58,290 nucleotides of DNA, taken from the NCBI GenBank assembly GCA_030824075.1, contig JAVBYJ010000034.1, positions 1 to 58,290 of the forward strand, in the 5' to 3' direction. Below, piece by piece: positions 25,220 through 33,989 of this stretch. The stretch's first letter is position 1, and every line of letters starts with the position of its first letter. The notes under the pieces were generated by a model. It saw nothing but the letters and a program-made list of their open reading frames with translations. It did not search any database and was not told where the DNA came from. A program made the position numbers and the translations under genes. Origin of the DNA: Geothrix sp. GTDB lineage: Bacteria > Acidobacteriota > Holophagae > Holophagales > Holophagaceae.

Positions 25220-27019
25220 ATGGTGAAGCCCACCCCGATCAAGGCCCTCCTGCGTCCCCTGGACCTGGCCCAGCATCTGTTCGAAGTGGAACTGACCCTT
25301 CCGGCCGAGGCCGTGGCTCAGGGAGCGATCGCGGCGATGCCCGCCTGGACGCCGGGATCCTACCTGGTGCGAGACTATGCGCGGTTCGTGGACCGGATGC
25401 GGGTCCAGGATGGCCGGAAGGAACGGCCGCTGGAAAAGCTCGACAAGCAGCGCTGGCAGCTGCCCGCCTCGAAGCGGGACATGACGATCCGCTACCGCGT
25501 CTACGGCAACGACCTGACCGTGCGAACCAACCACCTGGACGCCACCCACGCCCAGATCATCCCCGCCGCGACGTTCCTCTACCTTGAAGGGCAGCTGGAG
25601 CGACCCGTGGAGGTTCGCTTCGAGGGCTTTCCGGCGGCCTGGAAGGTGGCTTCCTCCCTGCCCCTGAAGCAGGGGGCCTACCTGGCCCCGGACTTCGATG
25701 CGCTGGTGGACTCGCCCTTCGAATGCGGCACGTTCCGGAATCGCAGCTTCAAGAGCGGCGGCACCGCCTTCGAGCTGGCCTTCACGGGCGAGCACAACGG
25801 CGACGAGGGCCGCATCGCGGAGGCCACCCGGAAGATCGTGGAGGCTGCGGGTGCCATCTTCGGCGGGTTTCCCTTCAAGCGCTATGTGTTCCTGTTCACC
25901 TTTGTTCCCAGGCTGCGCGGCGGCCTGGAACACCGCGACTGCACCAGCCTCATCTCCGATAGCCACGCCTTCGACAAACCCGAGGGCTATCACGCCCTCT
26001 ACCAGCTGGTGGCCCACGAATTCTTCCACGCCTGGAATGTGAAGCGCCTGCACGACCCCGTGCTGGGCCCTTTCGATTACAGCCGCGAGAACCCCACGAA
26101 GGCCCTGTGGTTTCACGAAGGCCTGACCTCCTACATGGAGCATGTGATCGTCCTCCGGGCCGGTGTCGTGCCCTGGAGCCACACCTCGAAGGAGCTGGCC
26201 CGCTGCTGGAGCGAGCAGGTGCAGCGCCCGGGACGCCTGGAGCAGAGCCTGGAGGAGTCCAGCTGGGATGCCTGGATCCGCCTGTACAAGGCGCATGAAT
26301 TCAGCCCCAACAGCTCCGTCAGCTACTACGACAAAGGCGAGATGGTGGCCTGGCTCATGGATGCGGCCCTCCGCGAGGGCAGTCGCGGCAAAGCCGGATT
26401 GGCGGATCTCTTCGCGACGCTCTGGACACGGGATGGCGAAACGGGCGTGACCGACGCCGACATCCGCCGGGCCTTTCGGGACCTTGCCGGAAAGGACCCC
26501 GCGCCCTTCTGGGAGGCCTACATCTCCGGCCGGGCCGAGTTGGATCCCGAGCCGTTGCGGCAGGCCTACGGCCTGGTGCTGGAGGCCCGCGCCCCCTGGG
26601 AGGGGCTGTCCCCGGAGGAACAAAAAGACCCCGCCGCCCTCCGCCGCGCCCGGGCCTGGACGGGGCTCGTCATGGCCACCGCTGGCGCCACCGTGCTCAA
26701 TGTGATTCCCGGCAGCCCCGCGGCGAAGGCGGGCCTCAGTTTCGGCATGGAGATCCTGGCGGTGGATGGCTGGCGCACCACGACTGCCGCCGAGGTCCAA
26801 CGGGGATTGGCCGAACCCGGTCCCGGCGGAAAGGCTGTCGTCTTGGCTGCGGACCGTGGTCGCGTCTTTGAAGTCACCGTCCCGGTGGCTGAGACGCCAG
26901 AGCGCACCCATCGGCTGGTGGCCGATTCCAGGGCCACCGCCGGCCAGCGCGCCGCCTTCAAGGCCGCCTACGGCCAAGCCTTCCCGTCCGCCGCGAAGAA
27001 GCGCGGGATCCGTACGTGA
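25220..27019 (+). CDS. M61 family peptidase with PDZ domain
   Basis: A 599-aa zinc metallopeptidase of the glycyl aminopeptidase family. The N-terminal beta domain includes MPAWTPGSYLVRDYARFV. The zinc motif is HEFFH at 266-270 followed by AWNVKR; the third ligand is Glu300 in WFHEGLTSYME, and GGLEHRDCTS (234-243) is the family block before it. A PDZ domain (about 500-585, PGSPAAKAGLSFGMEILAVDG) closes the protein. No signal peptide is visible, so it appears cytoplasmic. The stop overlaps the GTG of the glycosyltransferase gene (GTGA). Substrates of this family are poorly defined. Confidence 0.93.
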   Translation: MVKPTPIKALLRPLDLAQHLFEVELTLPAEAVAQGAIAAMPAWTPGSYLVRDYARFVDRMRVQDGRKERPLEKLDKQRWQLPASKRDMTIRYRVYGNDLTVRTNHLDATHAQIIPAATFLYLEGQLERPVEVRFEGFPAAWKVASSLPLKQGAYLAPDFDALVDSPFECGTFRNRSFKSGGTAFELAFTGEHNGDEGRIAEATRKIVEAAGAIFGGFPFKRYVFLFTFVPRLRGGLEHRDCTSLISDSHAFDKPEGYHALYQLVAHEFFHAWNVKRLHDPVLGPFDYSRENPTKALWFHEGLTSYMEHVIVLRAGVVPWSHTSKELARCWSEQVQRPGRLEQSLEESSWDAWIRLYKAHEFSPNSSVSYYDKGEMVAWLMDAALREGSRGKAGLADLFATLWTRDGETGVTDADIRRAFRDLAGKDPAPFWEAYISGRAELDPEPLRQAYGLVLEARAPWEGLSPEEQKDPAALRRARAWTGLVMATAGATVLNVIPGSPAAKAGLSFGMEILAVDGWRTTTAAEVQRGLAEPGPGGKAVVLAADRGRVFEVTVPVAETPERTHRLVADSRATAGQRAAFKAAYGQAFPSAAKKRGIRT

Positions 27020-27687
27020 GACTCGCCGCCATCGTCGCCGCCCATGACGAGGCCGACCATATCCAACCGGTATTGGAGGGACTGAAGCCCTTCGGGCTCC
27101 ACCGCCTCCTGGTGGTGGACGACGGATCCACCGATGGCACCGGGGCCGTGGCGGCCGCTGCGGGGGCCGAAGTGCTGCGGCTCGAACCGGGCCAGGGCGG
27201 GGGGAAGGGCCACGCCCTGCGTGCAGGCATCGCCCACCTCCAACCGGACGATTTCGATTTCTACGTGTTCCTGGATGCGGATGGCCAGCACGATCCTGCG
27301 GACCTCCAGCGGTTCCTGGCTTACCTCGCGACGCACCCCGAGGCGGACTTCCTCATCGGGTCGCGGTTCCTGGACCGGGCGAAGATCCCGGCCAAGCGGT
27401 GGCGGACCAACGCGCTGGGAACCTGGACCCTGGGGCGCATCGCCGGCGTGACCTGGGAGGACAGCCAGAGCGGCTTCCGCATGATCCGCAAGAAAGTGCT
27501 GGATCGCCTGGAACTCCGGGCCACCGGGTTCGCCATCGAGATGGAGATCGCCATGAAGGCTGCGGATTGGAAGCTGCGCTGGGCCCACATCCCCATCCAG
27601 GCCATCTACCGGCCCGGACCCCATCGGAGCCATTTCAGAGGGGTGATGGATACCTGGCTCATCGCGTGGGAATCCCTGAAGTGCTGA
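27016..27687 (+). CDS. glycosyltransferase family 2 protein
   Basis: A 223-aa GT-A fold transferase resembling dolichol-phosphate-sugar synthase-like enzymes. It has VAAHDEADHIQPVLEGL at the N-terminus, VVDDGSTDGTGAVAA, the nucleotide/metal motif FLDADGQHDPADL (DXD near residue 90), and the acceptor region SQSGFRMIRKKVL. No membrane segment is present, so it probably acts at the inner face of the membrane on a lipid-phosphate or other acceptor. The GTG start at 27016 overlaps the peptidase stop, which couples the two; the functional connection is unclear. Confidence 0.88.
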   Translation: MRLAAIVAAHDEADHIQPVLEGLKPFGLHRLLVVDDGSTDGTGAVAAAAGAEVLRLEPGQGGGKGHALRAGIAHLQPDDFDFYVFLDADGQHDPADLQRFLAYLATHPEADFLIGSRFLDRAKIPAKRWRTNALGTWTLGRIAGVTWEDSQSGFRMIRKKVLDRLELRATGFAIEMEIAMKAADWKLRWAHIPIQAIYRPGPHRSHFRGVMDTWLIAWESLKC

Positions 27688-27729
27688 GGGGCTGTTGGTT
27701 GGAAGCCGATAGCTGATAGTTTCTTAACC

Positions 27730-28554
27730 ATGATCAACCCGCTCGATTGGGATCTCGGCAATGTGCCACCGGGCGTGGCCTGGGGCGGCGTGGATGAGGC
27801 CGGGCGGGGCGCCTGGGCCGGGCCGGTGGTGGCGGCCTGCGCGGTCCTGGATGCGGACACGGTGCAGAAGTGGGGCCATGTGCTGCGGGGTGTGCGGGAC
27901 AGCAAGAAGCTGACTCCCGAGCGGCGAGAGGTGCTCGCGGCGGAACTGAAGGCCATCCTTCCGGCCTATGGCATCGCGGAAATGGATCCCATGGCCATCG
28001 ACCGGGAGAACATCCTCGAGGCCACCATGATGGCTATGCGACAGTCCGTGGCGGATCTGACGCTGCGGCCGCGGTTGCTCTTCGTGGATGGTGACCGGGG
28101 ACCGAGGACGGGCCTGCCCGAGCGCCTGGTGGTGGAGGGGGATGCGCTAAGCTGCGCCGTCGGCGCCGCCAGCATCCTGGCCAAGGCCCACCGGGACGCA
28201 CTGATGATCGCCATGGAGGAGATCCACCCGGGCTACGGATTCGGCCGGCACAAGGGCTATGGGACGGCTCTGCATCGGGCGCGACTCCAGGAACTGGGCG
28301 TGAGCCCGGTCCATCGCATCAGCTATGCGCCGGTGGCGGCGCTGCAACGGCTGGACGAGGACCTGCGGGATGCGCTGGGCCAAAGCCTGCATCGCTGTGC
28401 TTCGGTGGCGGAACTCCGGGCCTGGGTCGTTTCGGAGCTTCGCCCCGCCTACGGACGACTGAAGCTGGTGTGGGTCGAAGCCCTTCGGCAGCAGTACGCG
28501 GACCAGCTGGCCCGGCTGGCGGCGACAGAGGACCTGCCAGGGGCGGACGGATGA
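27730..28554 (+). CDS. rnhB: ribonuclease HII with C-terminal extension
   Basis: A 274-aa endonuclease removing ribonucleotides and RNA primers from DNA duplexes. Active-site carboxylates are visible as Asp22/Glu23 in GVDEAGRGAWAGP and the later Asp in LLFVDGDRG and in AKAHRDALM; VRDSKKLTPERRE is the family block. The core ends near residue 205 (GVSPVHRISYAPV). About 65 further helical residues follow that the usual 200-215-aa enzyme lacks. The stop overlaps the Nudix gene start. Confidence 0.93.
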   Translation: MINPLDWDLGNVPPGVAWGGVDEAGRGAWAGPVVAACAVLDADTVQKWGHVLRGVRDSKKLTPERREVLAAELKAILPAYGIAEMDPMAIDRENILEATMMAMRQSVADLTLRPRLLFVDGDRGPRTGLPERLVVEGDALSCAVGAASILAKAHRDALMIAMEEIHPGYGFGRHKGYGTALHRARLQELGVSPVHRISYAPVAALQRLDEDLRDALGQSLHRCASVAELRAWVVSELRPAYGRLKLVWVEALRQQYADQLARLAATEDLPGADG

Positions 28555-28937
28555 CGGAAGTGGCTCTGGCCTTGATCCAGCGCGGCCGCCGCTGGTTCCT
28601 TCAGCGCCGTGATCCGGCCAATCCGGTGCTGCCCGGGTTATGGGAATTCCCTGGTGGCAAGGTTGAATCCGGCGAGCTGCAAGAGGAGGCCCTTCGACGT
28701 GAGCTGTTCGAGGAGGTGGGCCTGATGGTCATTGGCGCACGGCAGCTGCCAGGCCTTGAAGGCGCGGTACGCCTCCTGCCTTTTCTGGTGGAGGCGCAGG
28801 ACATTCCGCGAACGGAGCTGGCCTGGGGCTGGTTCACGCTGGAGGAGGTGAAGCGACTCCCCATTCCCCCTGCGAATGTGCCTCTGCTGCAAGCGCTGAT
28901 CACCTTGCCTGGAGCCGCGCAGTCTGACGTCACCTGA
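28551..28937 (+). CDS. MutT-type Nudix hydrolase
   Basis: A 128-aa hydrolase of nucleoside diphosphate-linked compounds. The Nudix box is intact: GGKVESGELQEEALRREL followed by FEEVGL. The N-terminal LIQRGRRWFLQRRDPANPV and WEFPGGK match the MutT/8-oxo-dGTPase branch, so nucleotide-pool sanitation is likely. The ATG overlaps the rnhB stop (ATGA). Both neighbours act on aberrant nucleotides, which fits. Confidence 0.9.
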   Translation: MTEVALALIQRGRRWFLQRRDPANPVLPGLWEFPGGKVESGELQEEALRRELFEEVGLMVIGARQLPGLEGAVRLLPFLVEAQDIPRTELAWGWFTLEEVKRLPIPPANVPLLQALITLPGAAQSDVT

Positions 28938-28980
28938 GCCTTCTGATAGGCTGAACCCTCACCACAGGCCCGGAGTTGTC

Positions 28981-30261
28981 ATGCCGCGATCCTTCATTCG
29001 GACCCTCCTCTGTGCCCTCGCTGTCTCGGGGCTCTTCGCCCAGCAGACAGAGGTGGTGCTGAGCGCGACCAGCAGCGCGAAGCTGGTGCTGGCCATGACC
29101 TCGCCAAAAGTCGTCGGCCTGGACGAGGCCACAGTGGGCACCGAGTTCACGGCGGTTCTCAGGCGGGATCTCGACGAGACGGGCGTCATCGCCATGCTTC
29201 AGGAACGGCTCCCCGCTGACGCTGCACCCGTGAAGGCCTGGAAGGAAGCTGGGGCCCAGTGGCTGCTGAACACGCGTTTTTCGCGGGCCGCCAACGGCGA
29301 TCTCCAATTGGAGGCCTCAGCCCTGGATACCGCCGCGGAAAAGAGCGTCTTCACGCGGACCTACAACGCCAACAGGATCGTGCCCCTGCGCCACCTTGCC
29401 CACTATCTGGCGGATGACCTTGTGGGGCGCCTGACGGGTGAGAAAGGGGTGGCCTCCAGTCGCATCGTGTTCGTGCGCCAGCTTTCGCCGGGCGTGAAGG
29501 AGATCTTCCAGGTGGACCGGGATGGCGCGGGCCTGCTGCAGCTCACCCGGCACGGCAGCCTCACCCTCTCACCCACCGTGGCCTCCGATGGCCGCCTGGC
29601 CTATGTCACCTACAAGGGCGGCGCGCCGGAGATATGGGGCCAGCGCCGCAGGGATGGACCGCACGAAAAGCTCTATCCGCTCAGTGGAGCGGGAGGCATG
29701 GTGTCCACCCCGGTGTGGTCCCCTGACGGTAAACGCCTGGCCTTTGTGCAAGGCGACCGTCGCGGCAACAGTGACATCATGGTGCTGGACCTCTTGACGG
29801 GCAGGGCCCGGCGGCTCACCGATGGCAACGGGATCAGTACCGAGCCCAGCTGGAACCCGCAAGGCACTCAGATCGCCTTCACGTCGGACCGTGAAGGCGG
29901 GCCGCAGGTGTTCCTCATGCAGGACGACGGCTCGAACCTCCGCCGCCTCACCGGTGAGGGACTTTACAACGCCAGCCCCGCCTGGAGTCCCAACGGCGCC
30001 ATGGTGGCCTACGTCTCCCGGTTCGAGGGTAAGTTCGATCTTTTTGTCTACAAACTGGGAGAAGGAAAGGCCTACCAGATCACGACCGGGGTGAGCACTT
30101 CTGAGTCGCCCGCCTGGTCTCCTGATGAGCGCCGGCTTGTGTTCACGAGCAATCGGTTCGGCTCGTCGCAGCTCTTTACCACCGACCTTTCGGGCCGCCA
30201 GATCGTGCGTTTGACCGAGCTTTCGGCCTGCCAGAGCCCTCGCTGGCTCCGCGGCAGATAA
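28981..30261 (+). CDS. tolB: Tol-Pal system beta-propeller protein TolB
   Basis: A 426-aa periplasmic protein with a cleavable signal (MPRSFIRTLLCALAVSGLFA-QQ). An alpha/beta N-terminal domain (about residues 25-160) is followed by a WD40-like propeller whose blades repeat WSPDGKRLAFV, WNPQGTQIAFTSDR, WSPNGAMVAYVS and WSPDERRLVFTSNR. TolB links Pal to TolA during envelope constriction at division. pal and cpoB follow directly, but tolQRA are not within the window. The start is defined by the signal peptide. Confidence 0.92.
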   Translation: MPRSFIRTLLCALAVSGLFAQQTEVVLSATSSAKLVLAMTSPKVVGLDEATVGTEFTAVLRRDLDETGVIAMLQERLPADAAPVKAWKEAGAQWLLNTRFSRAANGDLQLEASALDTAAEKSVFTRTYNANRIVPLRHLAHYLADDLVGRLTGEKGVASSRIVFVRQLSPGVKEIFQVDRDGAGLLQLTRHGSLTLSPTVASDGRLAYVTYKGGAPEIWGQRRRDGPHEKLYPLSGAGGMVSTPVWSPDGKRLAFVQGDRRGNSDIMVLDLLTGRARRLTDGNGISTEPSWNPQGTQIAFTSDREGGPQVFLMQDDGSNLRRLTGEGLYNASPAWSPNGAMVAYVSRFEGKFDLFVYKLGEGKAYQITTGVSTSESPAWSPDERRLVFTSNRFGSSQLFTTDLSGRQIVRLTELSACQSPRWLRGR

Positions 30262-30277
30262 AAAATAATGACAATTT

Positions 30278-30304
30278 CCTGAGTACCCTCCATCTATACT
30301 CAGG
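30278..30304. promoter_or_regulatory. pal promoter region with inverted repeat
   Basis: TATACT at 30295-30300 is a good -10 candidate 27 nt before the pal ATG. It is embedded in a perfect 7-bp inverted repeat, CCTGAGT (30278-30284) and ACTCAGG (30298-30304). An ATGACA at 30268-30273 could be a -35, but the 21-nt spacing is long. AGGAGG follows at 30311-30317. The repeat could be an operator or a small hairpin in the tolB-pal gap. Confidence 0.45.
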
Positions 30305-30326
30305 CTCATCCAGGAGGAACAACCCT

Positions 30327-31046
30327 ATGCGATACGGAATCTACCTTGTCCCTGCAGCCATCGTGCTCACCCTCGGCAGCTTGGCCTGCAAGCCCCCCAA
30401 GACCGCCGAGCAGATCAAGGCTGAGACCCAGGCCGCCTTCAACGAGGGCGTCCAGGCGTTCAAGGACGGAAAGGCTCGCGAAACGAACCCCTACGTGAAC
30501 GACAAGGAAAACCCCCACAAGATGCAGGGCTGGTACGACGGTTGGGACACAGCCAAGGCTGACAAGGCTGCTGCCGACAAGGCTGCTGCCGACAAGGCTG
30601 CCGCTGATCAGGCCGCCGCCGACAAGGCCGCCGCCGACGCCAAGGCCGCCGCTGAGGAAGCCGCCCGCAAGGCCGCCGAGGCCGAGAAGGCCGCTGCTTT
30701 CAGGAAGGCTGCCGATGCCGCCCTCAAGACGATCCACTTCGATTACGACAAGTCCGAGATCAAGGAAAAGGATCGCGCCGTCCTCCAGAGCATCGCTGAC
30801 TTCATGAAGGCCTTCCCCGCCGCCAAGCTCGAGATCGAAGGTCACTGCGATGAGCGCGGCACCAACGAGTACAACCTTGCCCTCGGCAACAAGCGCGCCG
30901 CCGCTGCCCTCGCCTACCTCAAGACTCTGGGCGTGGACGAGACCCGCTTCACCACCATCAGCTATGGCAAGGAAAAGCCTCTCTGCACCGAGGCCAAGGA
31001 AGCCTGCTGGAGCCAGAACCGCCGCGGCGAGTTCAAGCTCAAGTAG
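30327..31046 (+). CDS. pal: peptidoglycan-associated lipoprotein Pal
   Basis: A 239-aa outer-membrane lipoprotein. The signal ends in the lipobox LGSLAC with Cys at about residue 20. An uncommon segment follows (TNPYVNDKENPHKMQGWYDGWD), then an Ala/Lys/Asp-rich helical tether of repeated DKAAA pentads (about 78-130). The OmpA-like peptidoglycan-binding domain is IHFDYDKSEIKEKDRAVL ... IEGHCDERGTNEYNLALGNKRA. The expected terminal motif is seen as CWSQNRRGEFKLK. The tether makes it longer than the usual 160-175 residues. It belongs to the Tol-Pal group with tolB and cpoB. Confidence 0.92.
   Translation: MRYGIYLVPAAIVLTLGSLACKPPKTAEQIKAETQAAFNEGVQAFKDGKARETNPYVNDKENPHKMQGWYDGWDTAKADKAAADKAAADKAAADQAAADKAAADAKAAAEEAARKAAEAEKAAAFRKAADAALKTIHFDYDKSEIKEKDRAVLQSIADFMKAFPAAKLEIEGHCDERGTNEYNLALGNKRAAAALAYLKTLGVDETRFTTISYGKEKPLCTEAKEACWSQNRRGEFKLK
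30561..30635 (+). repeat. 15-nt tandem repeat in pal
   Basis: Five consecutive 15-nt units of the form GACAAGGCTGCTGCC, the first two identical, encode the DKAAA pentads of the Pal tether. The near-identical units suggest copy-number change by slippage. Confidence 0.8.
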
Positions 31047-31065
31047 CCGTTGCGTAGGAACAACA

Positions 31066-31095
31066 AGCGGGGGCTCCGGCCCCCGCTGTTCGTTT
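31066..31095 (+). terminator. Rho-independent terminator after pal
   Basis: AGCGGGGGC (31066-31074) pairs with GCCCCCGCT (31079-31087) around a TCCG loop and is followed by GTTCGTTT. It lies between pal and cpoB and probably gives partial termination. Confidence 0.75.
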
Positions 31096-31121
31096 AGGAT
31101 GGAAGGAACCCTGGAGCCCCC

Positions 31122-31844
31122 ATGAGCACCCGCATGATGATGCTGCTTCCCGTCCTGGCTGCGCTGCTCGCCATCGGATGTGGTTCCGAGGACCAGCTCC
31201 GTCGCGTGGAGCAGGAAGTGGGGGATCTCAAGCTGGAGGTCTTCAAGCTGCGCCAGACGGTGGAAGAGGGCAACAAGCGGGCGCTGGCGGACCAGCAGGC
31301 CTCGGTCGAGTCCCGCGCCCAGGATCGCCGCTTCCAGGCTGACCTTCAGGACAGCCTGCGGCAGGTCCAGGACACCACCCGGGTGTTGAACAACCGCCTC
31401 AACAGCCAGCCCCGGGGGGGAAGCCGTCCGGCCGTCGATTCCCAGCCAGCGGCCGCCTCTGCCTCAGCCGAGGATGAGCGCGCCTTCAATGCCGCCGTGT
31501 TGGACTACAACCGCGGCAACTACCCCCTCGCGGCCGAAGGGCTGGAAACCTTCCTGAAGACCTATCCCCAGAGCGCCAGGCGGCCTGAAGCCTACTTCTT
31601 CATGGGCCTCTGCCACTACAATCAGCGGGTCTACGATAAGGCCCAGGCGGCCTTCGACCGGATCATCAAGGACCACGCCGCCTCCCCGCAGTTCCTGCCC
31701 GCCAAGCTCAAGCGCGCCCAGTGTCTGCTCAAGCAGGGGCTGAAACCCGCCGCCGTAAAGGCCTTCCGGGATCTGGTGGACGGCTTCTCCGGCAGTGCCG
31801 AGGCCCGCACCGCCCAGCAGGAACTGAGCGACCTCGGGCTTTGA
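31122..31844 (+). CDS. cpoB: Tol-Pal system protein CpoB/YbgF
   Basis: A 240-aa periplasmic protein with a signal ending in a lipobox-like LAIGCG, then a coiled coil (about residues 22-85; EDQLRRVEQEVGDLKLEVFKLRQ) and three C-terminal tetratricopeptide repeats (about 118-240; FNAAVLDYNRGNYPLAAEGLETFL). CpoB coordinates PBP1B-type peptidoglycan synthesis with Tol-driven outer-membrane constriction. Unlike E. coli CpoB it may be lipid-anchored. It follows pal, and a class A PBP gene is encoded 15 kb away. Confidence 0.88.
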   Translation: MSTRMMMLLPVLAALLAIGCGSEDQLRRVEQEVGDLKLEVFKLRQTVEEGNKRALADQQASVESRAQDRRFQADLQDSLRQVQDTTRVLNNRLNSQPRGGSRPAVDSQPAAASASAEDERAFNAAVLDYNRGNYPLAAEGLETFLKTYPQSARRPEAYFFMGLCHYNQRVYDKAQAAFDRIIKDHAASPQFLPAKLKRAQCLLKQGLKPAAVKAFRDLVDGFSGSAEARTAQQELSDLGL

Positions 31845-31855
31845 GCCAGACCGTC

Positions 31856-32836
31856 ATGAGTCCAGAGACTTGGCGCGTTCCCGTCCGGGTGGATTTCGCG
31901 GGGGGGACCCTGGACCTGTGGCCCATCTACGCCATGATGGGCGGCTGTCTCACCGTGAATGCCGCCGTGGATTTGTGGATCGAGATGGAGGTATCCCGGG
32001 TTGGACCCGGCCATCGGATCATCAGCCGGGACCTGGGCCTGACCCAGGCCTTTGAAACCTGGCCCACCGAGGCTCCTCGGGGCCTTTCCTGGGTCTGGCG
32101 CGTCCTGGATGCCTCGGGGGTGCCGCCGGCAGCGGTGTCCATTCACAGCCCCGTGCCCCAGGGCTCGGGGCTGGGGGTGTCCTCCTGTCTTGGGGTGGGA
32201 TTGCTGGGCGCGGCACTGGAAGAGGAAGCCGGTGCAGGTCTGGCTTCTAAAATACCGATTCTTCGTGACTTGGAAAGTCGAGAGCTTCAAACCCCCACGG
32301 GTTGGCAGGACTACTACCCGGCGGCGTTGGGTGGGGCATTGGCCCTCTATTGGGATGAGCCCACGCCGCGCTGGGAACGGCTCGAGCCCCATCCGGGCCT
32401 GCTGGCGGACCTGGTGGTGTTCTACACCGGGAAGCCCCATCACTCCGGCATGACGAACTGGGAGGCCTACAGGCGGTTCATCGAAGGCGATGCCCAAACG
32501 CGACAGTCCCTGTCGGACATCAGGGACATCGCCCACGACATGGCCTCAGCGCTTCCCTCCGATCCTTCCGCGGTGGCGGATTTGCTGGAACGGGAGGGGC
32601 AGGCCCGGGTGCGGCTCTCTCCCGCCGTGGAGACGGATGCCATGCGCGCGGTGCGTGAACGGGGCCTCCGCGAGGGCTGGTACGCGGGCATGAAGCCCTG
32701 CGGTGCGGGCGGGGGAGGCTGCTGCCTGCTGGTGGTGAAGGGGGGACGGCGCGAAGAGGCTGAGGCGGCGCTCCGGGCGATGGATCTGCCCCCGCTGCCT
32801 GTTCAGATCACTCCGAAGGGTCTGCACAGGCTCTGA
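31856..32836 (+). CDS. GHMP family kinase
   Basis: A 326-aa small-molecule kinase. The three GHMP motifs are visible: substrate-binding VPVRVDFAGGTLDLWP (about residues 6-21), the ATP loop PQGSGLGVSSCLGVGLLGA (about 101-119) and the C-terminal glycine-rich KPCGAGGGGCCLLVV (about 282-296). The combination resembles D-glycero-D-manno-heptose 7-phosphate or fucose/galactose-type kinases, but the substrate cannot be fixed. It starts 11 nt after cpoB and so may ride on the Tol-Pal transcript. Its 3' end overlaps convergent mutY by 29 nt. Confidence 0.83.
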   Translation: MSPETWRVPVRVDFAGGTLDLWPIYAMMGGCLTVNAAVDLWIEMEVSRVGPGHRIISRDLGLTQAFETWPTEAPRGLSWVWRVLDASGVPPAAVSIHSPVPQGSGLGVSSCLGVGLLGAALEEEAGAGLASKIPILRDLESRELQTPTGWQDYYPAALGGALALYWDEPTPRWERLEPHPGLLADLVVFYTGKPHHSGMTNWEAYRRFIEGDAQTRQSLSDIRDIAHDMASALPSDPSAVADLLEREGQARVRLSPAVETDAMRAVRERGLREGWYAGMKPCGAGGGGCCLLVVKGGRREEAEAALRAMDLPPLPVQITPKGLHRL

Positions 32837-33908
32837 TCAAGGCGGCTGGATCCGGGGCCTCCAATGGGATCTGGCCGGGCGTGTCCAGGAGATCCCGGAG
32901 ACGCTGATCCCGTTTCCCCAGGGGCAGACTCCTGAGTTCGCCGCGCGGCATCCAGCGAAGCCCCTTCGCGGGGGGGAAGCGCCGTTCCAGGCGGACGTGG
33001 AGGGGACTCACGGCCTCGCGGCGATGGGTGTAGACCTGGGTCCAGCCGGGCCAGGCGGCGATGGGCGGGGCCCCGGGGTCGGTGGGTTGGGGCGGAAGGA
33101 ACGCCGGGTCGAGGGTCGGCCAGCGCCAGAGCCCCGCCAGCAGGCCCCGGATGGCTGGTGGGTGCAGCAGGACATGCCCTTCTGCTTCGAGGGCGACGAG
33201 CCAGAGGGCAGAGGCCTTTGGTTTGGGTCGCTTCGCGATCGGTGGAATGTCCGCCGTGCGTCCTGCGCGATGCGCCCCGCAGCGATCCGATAGGGGACAG
33301 GTGGCGCAGGTGGGTGAGGGAAGACAGGCGGTGGCGCCCAGTTCCATGAGCGCCTGGGTCATGCGGGAGGGTCCGTGAGCTTCCAGGGCAGGGGTGAGCC
33401 AGATCCGCAGATCTGTGGCTCGATCCTTGGGGTCGCCCTCGATCAGCAACAGACGGGCCAGCACGCGGAACGCGTTGCCATCCAGGGCGGGCGTGGGCCA
33501 CTGGAAGGCGATGGCGCCCATGGCGGCGGCGGTGTAGGGACCGAGTCCCGGGAGCCCCGTCAGGCCTTCGAGATCGCCAGGCCAGCCATCCGAGGCGATG
33601 GAACCTGCGGCGGCCTTCAGGAATCGCGCACGCCGGTAGTAGCCCAGGCCCTCCCAGGCCTTGTGGACCGAATCCTCATCGGCCTCCGCGAGGGCCAGCG
33701 GCGTCGGGAACTGGTCCAGCCAGCGCCGGAAAAAGGGAACCACGGTGGCCACCTGCGTCTGTTGAAGCATCAGCTCCGAGACCAGCACGGCGTAGGGATC
33801 CGGGTGCGGCGTATCGAGATCCTGCGCGCGCCACGGCAGGTCGCGTCGCACACGGTCAAACCAGGGGGCGAGGGGGGCAAGGAGGTCGGCGGATGGCGGC
33901 CAGGGCAT
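32808..33908 (-). CDS. mutY: A/G-specific adenine glycosylase
   Basis: A 366-aa base-excision repair enzyme removing A opposite 8-oxoG. Catalytic Glu45 lies in SELMLQQTQVATV, the helix-hairpin-helix in LTGLPGLGPYTAAAM (116-130) and the catalytic Asp143 in PALDGNAFR. The Fe-S cluster cysteines are 195, 201, 204 and 210; the first gap is 5 residues instead of the usual 6. The C-terminal MutT-like 8-oxoG recognition domain starts near 235. The start is ATG 33908; a TTG three codons upstream is less likely. It complements the nearby MutT-type gene. Confidence 0.93.
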   Translation of the reverse strand: MPWPPSADLLAPLAPWFDRVRRDLPWRAQDLDTPHPDPYAVLVSELMLQQTQVATVVPFFRRWLDQFPTPLALAEADEDSVHKAWEGLGYYRRARFLKAAAGSIASDGWPGDLEGLTGLPGLGPYTAAAMGAIAFQWPTPALDGNAFRVLARLLLIEGDPKDRATDLRIWLTPALEAHGPSRMTQALMELGATACLPSPTCATCPLSDRCGAHRAGRTADIPPIAKRPKPKASALWLVALEAEGHVLLHPPAIRGLLAGLWRWPTLDPAFLPPQPTDPGAPPIAAWPGWTQVYTHRREAVSPLHVRLERRFPPAKGLRWMPRGELRSLPLGKRDQRLRDLLDTPGQIPLEAPDPAALIRACADPSE

Positions 33909-33957
33909 GGGGTTCAAGCTATCAGCTGTCCGTCACGGATGGTCGCGAGGCGATAGC

Positions 33958-33981
33958 AAAAGAGCGCCCGAAGGCGCTCTT
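33958..33981 (-). terminator. terminator of the secG / tRNA-Leu transcript
   Basis: On the minus strand AAAGAGCGCC pairs with GGCGCTCTTT around a TTCG tetraloop, 8 nt after the tRNA 3' end, with a T-run at the stem end. It is a perfect 10-bp stem. Confidence 0.85.
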
Positions 33982-33989
33982 TCTTCTTT

